Below are positions 12,461 through 24,400 of a DNA stretch of 64,000 nt, piece by piece. Within the stretch, counting starts at the first letter, position 1. Each line of letters starts with the position of its first letter. The position numbers were made by a program, and so were the translations under genes. Below the pieces are notes generated by a model. That model had not been told where the DNA came from. It was given only the letters and a program-made list of their open reading frames with translations, and did no database searches. This DNA is from Phoronis australis. Lineage: Eukaryota; Phoronida; Phoronidae. The stretch spans positions 869,880-933,879 of the forward strand of contig NMRA01000109.1 in the NCBI GenBank assembly GCA_002633005.1, in the 5' to 3' direction.

Positions 12461-15400
12461 CTGCGTTGGTTTGGAACAAAGAGAAGACAACAATGAAACA
12501 CAAACATTAGACTCCAATGACAAGTTGTTCACAAAAGCTTTGCATACAAATCTGCTTACAAAGTTTGACATTGAATATTTTTTGGCTAACAATTCTACAG
12601 CATCTCGAGTACATTTCGATGTGAAAAGACACATTGCCAACTAAAAATGATGGCGCTTTGACTGAGTGACACTTGATGAAATCGACTAAATAAGGAAGCC
12701 AATGAGTAATGATGAAAATACTGCCTCCTTAGACAACAATGAACACGTCACCTCTGATGAAACAGAGAATGACCTTGACATCGCCCCGTCAATAGATGTC
12801 GGAGATACGGCACCACAAATCAATAAATGAAGGATCACTTCTCAGAAAATGTCAAATTAAAACTGGTAAGCTGTAACGAAATACAGACGACACACTCCAG
12901 ATAGCCCTCGATGAGGCCTATCTGCGTACTAACTTTCAGAATATTGCCACAAAGGACTGCACAGCCGGAGTTCCACAAATGATTCTTCAAACAAGAGCAA
13001 CGCAGAGCGTTGAAATGCGCCCACAATTGCACCGTATATGGTATCCTTCTAGGGTTGTTTATTGGTACCATAAAGTGGCCAGTAGAGGGTATATATGTAG
13101 TATGCTGTACTGTGCAAAATGGAAAGGGATGGTCATTGTCTCCTCAATAGGCTAGGGGCAAAATGTGAGTGATCTTCATAATACAAGCACATCCTATACA
13201 TCAGTTGCTTAAAGCACCACAGAAACATAGAATTAAAAACAAATTTACCAACATAGGAGATTAGCACAGCATTAGAATGCCAGAAACAAATTTCTACTTG
13301 GAACTTTTCCTTCATAGTCACGAAGAAACACAAAGTATACACCTGAAGACCTATGAAAATACAGAGGTCAATGTAAAATACTAAAATTGCCACTAGAGGC
13401 ATACCAGTAGTCAGAATCATCCTAAAGTCGTCATCGTCCGTTGTCAACATCACATAAATACACTTGCTAAATTTAGTAAAGATCCTGCAAACGGTTTGGG
13501 AGATACAGCCATGGGCGCAAAAAAAAAAATGCCACTAGGAGGCGCCACAGTAGTCCAAATCGTCTGAAAATCATTGTCAGCTGTCTTCCTTATAGTAAGC
13601 ACATACACGCCAATTTTCACAATCATCCTTTGAGCGGTTTGGTTGATAGAGGAGTGGACGCAAAAATACAGACTCGAAAACAGTAAAAATGGCCACTAGG
13701 TGGCGCAAACTATGTCGAATCCATCTGAAAACGGGAGGATAGCGTCATCTCACTAATAGGTGCCTACATACCAAATTTCATGAAAATCCGTTCAGGACTT
13801 TTGAAGATACAAAGGTAAGCGTAAAAAACTAAAATTGCCACTAGGGGGCACACCGGTAGTCGGATCCGACCAAAAGTCGTCATCTTCCGTTGTTAACATC
13901 ATATAAATATACTTACACAATTTGTAAAGATCCTGCGAACGGTTTAGGAGATACAGCCATAGGCGCAAAAAAACAAAACTGCCACTAGGAGGCGCCACAG
14001 TAGTCGAAATCGTCGGAAAATCATCGTCAACCATCCTCTACATAGTAAGCATATACATGCCAATTTTCACAATCATCCTTTGAGCGGTTTGGTTGATAGA
14101 GGGGTGGACGCACAAAAACAGACTCGAAAACACTAAAAATGGCCACTAGGTGGCGCAAACTATGTCGAATCCATCTGAAAACGGGAGGATAGCGTCATCT
14201 CACCAATAGGTGCCTACATACCAAATTTCATGAAAATCCGTTCAGGACTTTTGAAGATACAAAGGTAAGCGTAAAAAAATTAAAATTGCCACTAGGGGGC
14301 ACACCGGTAGTCGGATCCGTCCAAAAGTCGTCATCTTCTATGGTTAACATCATATAAATACACTTACACAATTTCGGAAAGATCCTGCGAACGGTTTAGG
14401 AGATACAGCCATAGGCGCAAAAAAAACAAAACTGCCACTAGGAGGCAGCACAGTAGTCGAAATCGTCGGAAAATCATCGTCAACCGTCCTCTACATAGTA
14501 AGCATATACATGCCAATTTTCACAATCATCCTTTGAGCGGTTTGGTTGATAGAGGGGTGGACGCACAAAAACAAACTTGAAAACACTAAAAATGGCCACT
14601 AGGTGGCGCAAACTATGTCGAATCCATCCGAAAATGGGAGGATAGCGTCATCTCTCTAATAGGTGCTTACATACCAAATTTCATGAAAATCCGTTCAGGA
14701 CTTTTGAAGATACAAAGGTAAGCGTAAAAAACTAAAATTGCCCCTAGGGGGCACACCGGTAGTCGGATCCGTCCGAAAGTTCGCACATGCTGTCCCATTC
14801 ATGAATGGAACATAAGTGCCAAATTTCATGAATGTATGTCAAAGGGTTTTGGAGATAGAGCAGCGGACGCCGGACACCGGACGCCGCCCGGACGGACGGA
14901 CGGAGATGACGGCATAATGCGTCCATATATAAATATGTGGGCGCATAAAAATTGCTACCAGAGCGCCATCTTGCATCAGATTTTACCCAAAAACGATAGC
15001 CCTCTAACATTTCACGAGATACATCGTGTGTAAATTTCATGTAGAATGGACGAAACATGTGACCTAAAGCATGGTACAACAGACCCAACAAAAAGCAATA
15101 AGGAATCAGTAAATAAAAGAAGTCCAACAACTCGATAACAACAAGTCAGAGCAGAGAACAGATTGCGCGATGTAGATATCGTTTGAAGAGATTTATTCAA
15201 ATTTCTGCAGGATCCATCACGGGATTCTGGAGATGCGACATGAGAAATCAATCAATGAATAATGTCACTGTAAAAACTTGAATAACTCGAGAAAGAAAAG
15301 TTGACACAAGGAAGAGATAGCCCTCGACGAGATATGTTCACATAAAATTTCAACAGCCTACTTAAAGGACAGCAGAGCTCTAGCGAAAGGTCGGAAATTG

Positions 15401-18400
15401 GCAGTCACAACACAATCTTTGGACCAATTTCGCCACAAAACATTGGGCCTCGAGCTTTCAATTAGATACACATTGTGTGTCAATTCCATGTTGATTGGAC
15501 ACAAAATGTGACTTGTAAGTTGCGTACATAAAACAAACTACACGAAAAAACATCATTTTGCTATTAATAACCATGACAACAACCTCACCTGTATCTGCTT
15601 GAGAATATTGATGACCCGGTTCATTGTATCACCATCTTTTTCAAATGCTTCTTTAGTCAGTGGTTCAGTGAATATCCTCACGAAAGCGGGTATGTTGGAC
15701 ATCATCTCTTTTAGCACTACAGGGTTATTGCTGTCAAGAGAGGCAGTGTTATGTATTCCATAAAGCCAAATGTATGGTGGTATATTTCACCAATAAGAGA
15801 ATCTCAACACGGAGCTTACAGCGCACACCAAAAAATCTGACAAAATACCATTTCCTTGTTAATGACAGTTAATATGTTTACAGCAAAAATCACTAAAAAA
15901 CTCAGGCAAAATCCTTAAAACAGAATAATATTTCTAAAGTGCCAATTTTCTGGTAAATGTCTGGACATTTCTGTATGACGATGACTTCCACTTAGACCTG
16001 CCATCACGATGGGGAATTCCACGTCATTTTGTCCCATTATTTTGGCATGTACTGAATGTCCTTTAAAACTTAGGTACTCCAGTAAGACAGAGATGCCCCT
16101 CTCCGTTCACTGTATTGGCATGTGAAAATGATGTAATGTTCACCAATCACTGCGTGACGTGGTCATTGATTGGTTGAAGCTATCATGTGATTGGCTGATA
16201 CTGAGTTCCACTATACATCTTGTCAAGGGGTGTGATTGGCTGGAGATTTTCAAACTTAAAGGAGCCCCTACCAAGATAGACCCGCTAACAATATTGTTTA
16301 GGAAACGAAGTAGGATGAAGTCCCTATGTAGAAAGCTTCAGGATCGTTTTGTCAGGCAAAGGAGGCATGTGTGGAGAATATGGACAAAATGTCAATAGTT
16401 GGGCTCTTCAAAAATTGATTGGAGTTCACGAAAAAATCTGATCCACGATTATTATGCGAGAATGCACGCATTTGGTATAATTTGAATTTTAGCCACCTCA
16501 TTCAGAAACTATGGTCGAATAAGTTTCAGAGATAACTGCAGTTGAACCCACCTCTCCACCTGATCACACAGGTATCCATATATGTGCTCAGCCTCGTCCT
16601 TGTCCTCCCAAGTCGGCAGCCATTTCAGCCAATGGGCGAGCACCTCATCAACTGTGACTGACTGCGGGGCGTACTTGAGGATCTTTGCGACGGCAGATAT
16701 TGCGTTTTCCGTTGGCGAGACATTCTCAACAGATCTAGAGTCAGGATGGTCGACTGCCGCAATCAAACGCGGCAATGCTTCTGCAATAGCAGGGAAAGTG
16801 AAGCGAATCAATTAAATCGCTATTAACAAAGTTCTGACCAGGTGTCAAAAACAACTATCATCACAAGAGTAATTGCTCTATCAAAGTTAAGTTATCTTGT
16901 CATTCTGCGCTTGAATTGAAATTGGATGCAAAAAAATGCCTGAAATTGCCCAGACAGTCATACTGCTTCGGCAGCTGAAAGTAACCCATCGTGAGAACGA
17001 AACTTCACGAACATGGTCTGACTAAGTTTCAGTTCTTCTGAAGTCCAAAAATGATTTCTAAACTGAACGAAAACAAGGTGAGGCCAGTTCTATAATGCTT
17101 AAAGGACAAGTGTACCTATAATGCTAAGTGGACAAGTGGTTCTTTAATGCTAAGTGGTCTGATTAAGTTATCAGAAAAATTGCTTTACCGAGTAAACTTT
17201 CGCATTTCGTGCAATGTCATTGGTTAAGTTTTGAGTGGAGCTTAGTGGTCAGGTGCCAAGAATTCAATGTATTCAAAAACATTTAAGTAGTTTACATACG
17301 TTAATATGATATTACTACATGAGTTACAGATTTTTGAAGTATAAGGTGTTATAATTATCACACAATCATTTACAATAAATCACTTATCATGGTGCCATAC
17401 ACGCACCAGCGAAAACTCCATGGTAACCCTCTCCACCATTCATGGCCGCCACGCCAATACCATAGGAGGCCGCCTGTCGCACCTCACCGTGAGGGTCTGA
17501 CAGGCACTTGACGAGTGTTTGAAGGAAATATTCCTGGTACTTCAATGACGTCTGGAAAAAGCCAAACAAAAAGGAGGGCAAAAACTTTAATAATGTGATC
17601 GTGGGAAACTTAATTGTGACTAAGGGAGAAATTTTGACTCCCTTATAGGTGTTTTCTGATGGTTCGCAGTGCAGTGAACTAGTAATCTAGGGGCAACGAA
17701 AGCCATTGTGAAAGATTTCGGAAAAAAGGATGAATTGCATTTGACCTACAATTTCACAAATTGTAGCCAACTTATCAATCACTTCATATATACACTTAAA
17801 GCCTAACTTCAACGGAATTTTATTTTAGATGTATTGGGGTAAACAGATAGTCCTTGCAAAGTCTTAGTAAAATAAGAAAACCCGAGTTCAATCGCGCAAA
17901 TGTGAGCCCGTCAAATGACAAGTGTCACCGCGAGATCCCAGCACAAGCAACACAAGGCTGATAACAGTTGTATTGAATGGGGGTCTGAATAGAACACCAC
18001 TGCGTGCACGTGTAATTCGCAGCTGTTTAAATTAAAAGGTGATTCTCGCGGTGACGTAGATAAAAGCAAATCAATACGCCTAACAGCTCGTTACATTTGG
18101 CAATTTATGGAACTAGTGGAATCAGAGCAATTCTCTTAACATACTGTAGGAACTAAATTTACAGGTGTTACCGTTCAAGATAGGCTTTAAAGCACTATTA
18201 CCAACGAAAGTCATAAATTGCAAAAATGAAAATGACAACTTCTTGAATCTAATACAAATTTCTTTGAACTTTGAACCGAGAGTTTAAAAGCGGGTCCTCT
18301 TCAACAAAAATCTACGCAACAACAACCACGGTATCAAGGAGGACAACCAATGTCCTCAAGTTATCAACGTACCTTCCCAGTGTGTTCAATCACATCATCC

Positions 18401-21400
18401 CAGATACACAGACCCCATTGTCGGTCTGGCCATGGACGGTCTTCACCCTGCCAGGGAAAACAGGATCAAGTGCTGACAATGTCTTAAAGTCCATTAACTC
18501 AAATTGACCGTGAACAAGCCAATGATACAAACAATGAGATTCTATATTTACTAAAGTTGAGAGCTTATGTAGGAGCATAGAAAAATGTACAAATATGGCT
18601 GACTTTGGAACATTATATTTCAGAAATATCTGTTTGGATTCATATGAAACTTTCAGGTGCCATGCCTTATACATTATTCTCCAAAACAGTGTTAAGAATG
18701 TGGGCTATCAAAAATAGGACCTCTTTGATTCACGAAAAAATTGATTGCACAAAAATAACGAAATGATAATTTAGAAAACTTTACAGCACTTTTGAGAACT
18801 CATCTTGACGTTTACATTCAATAAAATTTGATCATGCTATTGATACTATTGTTATTACAATAATGTACCTTTCGTTTTTTGCTCAATTTTACTTAAAAGA
18901 CAGTCGCATGATTCAATTACTGGCAGATCGTTAAAATGTGAAAAATCAAATTCTTCAGACTTTTTGCTTTAGAGGTATAATCTATAGTTTAGTAGATATT
19001 TGGCTAAATAGGCAGACATGGAAATAAGCTCTTACAAAGCCTCAAGACAGCCGCCTGACAAAGCAATTTCACGCTAAATACACAGGCAAAAATTGCTTTA
19101 CACATGTACTCCCTGAAACACTCCCAAAAAATTCCATGGCATTTCTGACCACTCCTGTATAACTTCTAATGTTGTACTTTGTTCAGATTGCTCACTTACT
19201 AATAACTTGACAAAATGCGGCAAGAGTGAGTCAAAGAAGGGCAGAATGGCTTCCTTGTGTGTCCCCAGTAGAGCGTGCATGATGTCTGATAATTTACTCA
19301 ATATGTATACATCTTCGTCATCCTAAAATGAAGTCACAATACACAAAAATCAATGCATGCAGACGAATGACTTAGCAGACCATTACGCAATACAGAAGAG
19401 GACCTTTACAGACACAATGCGTTTCACCATACACGGCAACACAATAGCAGGCTATATTTGGTATCTCAACATACACAACAGCACAATAACATGCTACACT
19501 TGACATTTGAAAAAGGCAAGAGGAGTCAGCCAGAGATACAGCACAAGACAAAAGTAATCAGACAAAAAACCGTTTTCCCGTCATGACTACTAATTCTGTT
19601 CACAGCAAAAATGATTTGTAATAACTATTAGGGTGGTGAAATTCTAATTACAGAATGGCTTAGCCACATTACAAATTTTCCTGTTAATTCCCTTTCATTC
19701 TCGGTCATGACAGAACACTGACCAGGAATTCGGCTCCTGCCCAGCCTTCACAGTGGGGAATCCAGATCATTTTATCTGTCACATAAGTATTCAATACTTC
19801 TGGCTTTTACCTGTCACATAAGTATTCAATACTTCTGGCTTTTACCTGTCACATAAGTATTCAATACTTCTGGCTTTTACTGCACCATCCGTAACTACTT
19901 TCAACTTTACATGTTCCATTCACTGTACATCCATCGTCCATAAAAAATGGAATTTCTCCAAGAGGTAATACAAATCTGATCATGCCCCAATACATAAAAT
20001 TTCCAATAACTAATAACCTTACTTCATCTAAGAGACCTTCTTCAACCACGTCATCATAATCTTCATCTTTTCTTTGCTCTAAAAAGAGAAGAAAAAGAAA
20101 CCAAACTCAAAATTTACTACATGGAAAGAACCATATATATATAGTCATCATTTAGAAAGACATTCCTGCATTCTACAGCTTACCATACCTCGAAATTGAA
20201 TTCCCCCAAAAAAACCGAACGAAAATATTTGGTTTTAATTTTGACCTCACTAGGAATGGTGACAGGAACGTGGTATATAGTGTCCTGCGGGTTCACCATC
20301 AAAACTTGGTCACTAGACAAATTTGGAAATCTAAGTACTCATGTCCTCATTTGGAATCTAATTGTTTATCGCATTTGAAATAGGCATGGAACGATTAACT
20401 GTTGTCCATTTTCTGTGACCTGATTAACTTATCAGAGTTAATTTGTGAATCAGCTTGTATCATACTAATTCATACTACTTTCTTCAAATTTCAACACAAG
20501 CCATTTTGGTATCAGGCTTTCTGAATCACTTCCTATTCTTCACCATGAAAGATTCCAATCACACATACCCACGTCAACATGACATTACCCACCTTGTCGT
20601 GCAGTCTGCCTATCAAAGTGTTCCTGCATTGTCTTGTCCAGTAACTGACCCAGCTCCATCAACTGTTGTTCACTTAAGCAGCCCACACCAAGTTTCTCAA
20701 TACACTGCAATAAGAAGGTGATAGTCCTGGTCATGTGTGAATGCACATCCTAGACTAGCAACTACTGTGACAATTATGTTGGGAAGTTTATGTATTTCCA
20801 TTAACCTCTTTACAGATAGATAGCCTGAGATTTCATCTACACAAAGGATTGTTGGATAGCGGTCATCTAAAGCAGCCTCATTGATAGATGTGCATAAACG
20901 GTCTTCAGAAATCACTTCGTTTTAATTCGCATTTCAAACAGCAAAAAGTTCAATTTACCATGCAAATAAACAGATAGAATGTAATACCTAAAATCAACTA
21001 CCAGCTTACGAGCAAGACGATTGTCTGCACAAGTCTTTCTGAATTTTGGATTAGGTGACTTGTTTCCCAAAAATCTCTTCTCTAGGATGTGCCCAAATCG
21101 ACTTTCGCTATCCAAAAGCCAACGGTGATCCATTTTTTGTATTGAATTTGTATTTGCTAAAACAAATTTGCAGTAAAACACAAACATGACTAGTTTTCCT
21201 AAATTACCTGAGAAAACGACTCAAAATGTGCAGCTTTAGCTAAGTGATCGGGTTCCGTGGCCATCGCTCTCAATAGCTGCGGACAAATATACGCCCAGAC
21301 ATCATGGACAAACAACTGTCCCAGAATCTGACTACAGCCTATGAGATGGGGCATGATCTCTGAGGCTGCCACTCGAACATTTGGGCAATGTTAAGAAGAA

Positions 21401-24400
21401 AAAATTAAACTATAAAATTGGTTGAGTTATCTATCGGTGGTAACAGAATCGTACAGTTAAAGTCTCATCCGATTTCTATCAAGGTTTTCATCATAACTTT
21501 GATAAAGTCAGACGAATTTCGACGATGATCTTCAACTTTTTTGAAAACAACTGCAGCATGTATGGCAGTAGAGTGGATTGCAAAAACAACCACTGAATGA
21601 AACTAAAAAATACACATGCATGTTTGTTCTTGAGAGGGTAAAGTTACACAGCTTAAGACCCATCCACACTCAGCTGACAGAAAGCAGGTTTAGATACAAA
21701 GAAAGCTTGTATGATGGCAGACTCTCAGAAAGCAATGGGAGCTCATCACGCGGGACCGGTGACTTTATCGCCACCTGGCTGCACCGAGAGGTACTGCTTC
21801 TTCGCAGCGGGTGACATGGGGGTACATATTCGTGAAATGACCAGTAAATCTGATTAGATGCAAGGTGCTTTAAAAAACAGCGAAACTGCCTTCTCATCCT
21901 CAAGAAGCCATTGTTAGCTGCTCCCACGTGATCAGCTGCCAAGCTGCTACTTGAAGGTTTCCCATAGTGATTATTAGTCATGCATGAAATGTGTGGAATA
22001 CTTTGCCATCACGACACCAGTTCCATGAGAACCAGAGTCCCATCTATAATCTCCACACTTGAACTACACAATGGTTAACGTTCTAAGCCGAGTTTGGGCT
22101 TGGTAGTGGTTAAGTGTTAGAGTCAAAATATTCTGTCATCAGTGAGGGTTTGAACTAAGCAGAAAACTTTAGTTTTTATTGGATATGAAATTAATTTTGA
22201 AATTCATGTTTTTTTACACCTGGACTCAAAATGTGAATTTTCATACGTATCTCTAACACAGGTGCCAATTTAAAGTCTCTTTTTTTGTTTCACACATCAG
22301 TCGAGAACTGATTGTGAAATATCTTACTAAACGGAATGACCAAATAAATGCTATTGGTCTCAATAAGAATGTACAAACTTTGAAGTCTTTATCTCATAAA
22401 ACGTAGGAACTGTAGCAATTTAAAATTTTCAAAAGCGATTTCAAATGCTGCAAGCCACTGGCGACAAATGAATGGAGTTAGAAAGTACTAGCTTGAAACA
22501 TTTTAATGATTTTTTGTGTTCAAAGCCAACCAGGTGCATTGTAGGTAATAAAGAAATCATTGTAAAAGACCTAAATATCGTGTAACCATGGGTTACAAAT
22601 TTCCAAGTTTCTAAAATTAGTAGTTTTGGGGTTATAGAGTTCTCTAAAAAGTCAGAAAAAATAATAGGAAAAGGATGAAAACCCTACAACAGTACTCTGT
22701 GCTGGAAGGCGCAATGTCAATTACACCATATTCAGGTTACATAAACTGCATCAAGTGCAAGCCCAAAGAACCACACCTAGCCACAGCCTACCTGACTAAG
22801 TGAGTGCATGTTCTCCGCCAGGATGTCTTTCTCCGGCTCCGTTTCGATAGCCTTGAGCAGGTTAGGACAGATGTAGTTCCACATATCCACCACAAACTGG
22901 TCGCCGTTGATACGCGCGCAGTCAATCAAGAAGGGCAAGCTCTCAGCAGCAGCCACTCGACACTGTGCAGCGTGAGTTAAGGCAGAACATGCTAGGCAGG
23001 TGCGCGTGCCAGTGAAAAGGAGACATTAGCATACTTGCAACCCATGACATGAGAAGCATCTGCTGATGATCCCTCAACTGTTCTGGTTTCTTTCGTTTTA
23101 TGTTTACCAGTGAGTTACAACACCATACACAAGGCTGACAAATGTGTCCCACCATAGGATGAATTCATCATTACCCAAATTTTCCCATTTCTGTCAGACT
23201 TTTATGTTTACCAGTGAGTTACACCACCATACACAAGACTGACAAATGTATCCCACCATAGGATGAATTCATCATTACCCAAATTTTCCCATTTCTGTCA
23301 GACTTTTGACTGATTTTAACCAGTATAAATACGGAGCAAGCCACAGTATGCTGGTCATGAAACTGGCCAACTGTTGAGAGGTCACAAATCTCATGTTTGG
23401 AATCTTCATATCCAAACATGTGTAACTGCAGTCACTGTTGCTGAAAAATGTTAATAGTAGGGACCAACTACTAACCAGCCCATAATACTTCAAAGATCAA
23501 CCAACATCCACGTCTGTATATAGAGATTAGCCACCACCCACGTGCATATATAGAGATTAAACACCACCCAAATGATTAGAGATTAACCACCACCCACGTC
23601 CATATATAGAAATTAACCACCACCCATTTCCACATAGATTTACCACCACCCTCCTTCATATACAAAGAATAACAAACACATGTTTTGACTTCAATCTGAG
23701 CTCAAGATTATCAAACTTTACTTAAGACTTGACTTAGAAGTTAACTATTTGCTTAGACTGGATACATTTCGAGTAAACTTCTCGAGTGAATTGTAGTGGC
23801 CTCAGACAGATTTCATCGTAGAGTTAGCTTCCAGTCTTCAATAACTATGTAAACTAAAACATTTAGGCTGCACATATTCTACTGATGTGCGTGATCAGAC
23901 ATGCTGCGCAAGGATATCATCGTTGAAGTAGAACTTGAGCAGCGGTACCATGATCTTTACCACCTGTCCTGCGTACTCAGCGAAGCCTTCCTTGAGCTCT
24001 CGGGCGTAGCAGACCAACATCTGGCAGGCAGTGGCCTTCTCCTCGAGGCCTGCTGTGCGGATGCCAAAACTTTGCTAGAACAACAAAAAAACAACAGTTA
24101 ACAAAGCTAACTTAAGTTCGCAGAGCACAACGAATTATAGTTACGAGTAGTCAAATTTGGCGCAAAAGGATATCGTCGGTTCTTTCACACATTACTCCCT
24201 GAGTTTTCAATTGGAATTAAAATTGTTGAGACAAATAGCAAACTTTAACTCGAAACAAACTGCACTGAGACTGAACAATGGAACATGGCGCTCTATTAGA
24301 CGTTATTAGCCAGAAACATAATTTGAAACAGCATTACAGTATTGTAAAGTAACCAACATCAACTTCACCTGGAAAGCAGCCCGTCGCCAAAACTTAGGTT

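Noticed and set aside
13133-14034. Minus-strand frames with [10 protein letters not shown]-like text, repeated at 36.7-37.7 kb
   Set aside because: These are translations of repeat copies A and D, not genes; the same text recurs in copy C.
14744-15130. 128-codon minus-strand frame
   Set aside because: Lies across the right end of repeat copy A and its flank; the copy in D (37996-38265) differs, with no constraint evident.
21670-21981. 103-codon minus-strand frame in the 19a-19b intron, checked as a third alternative exon
   Set aside because: No HEAT-like sequence, and no acceptor in the required phase.
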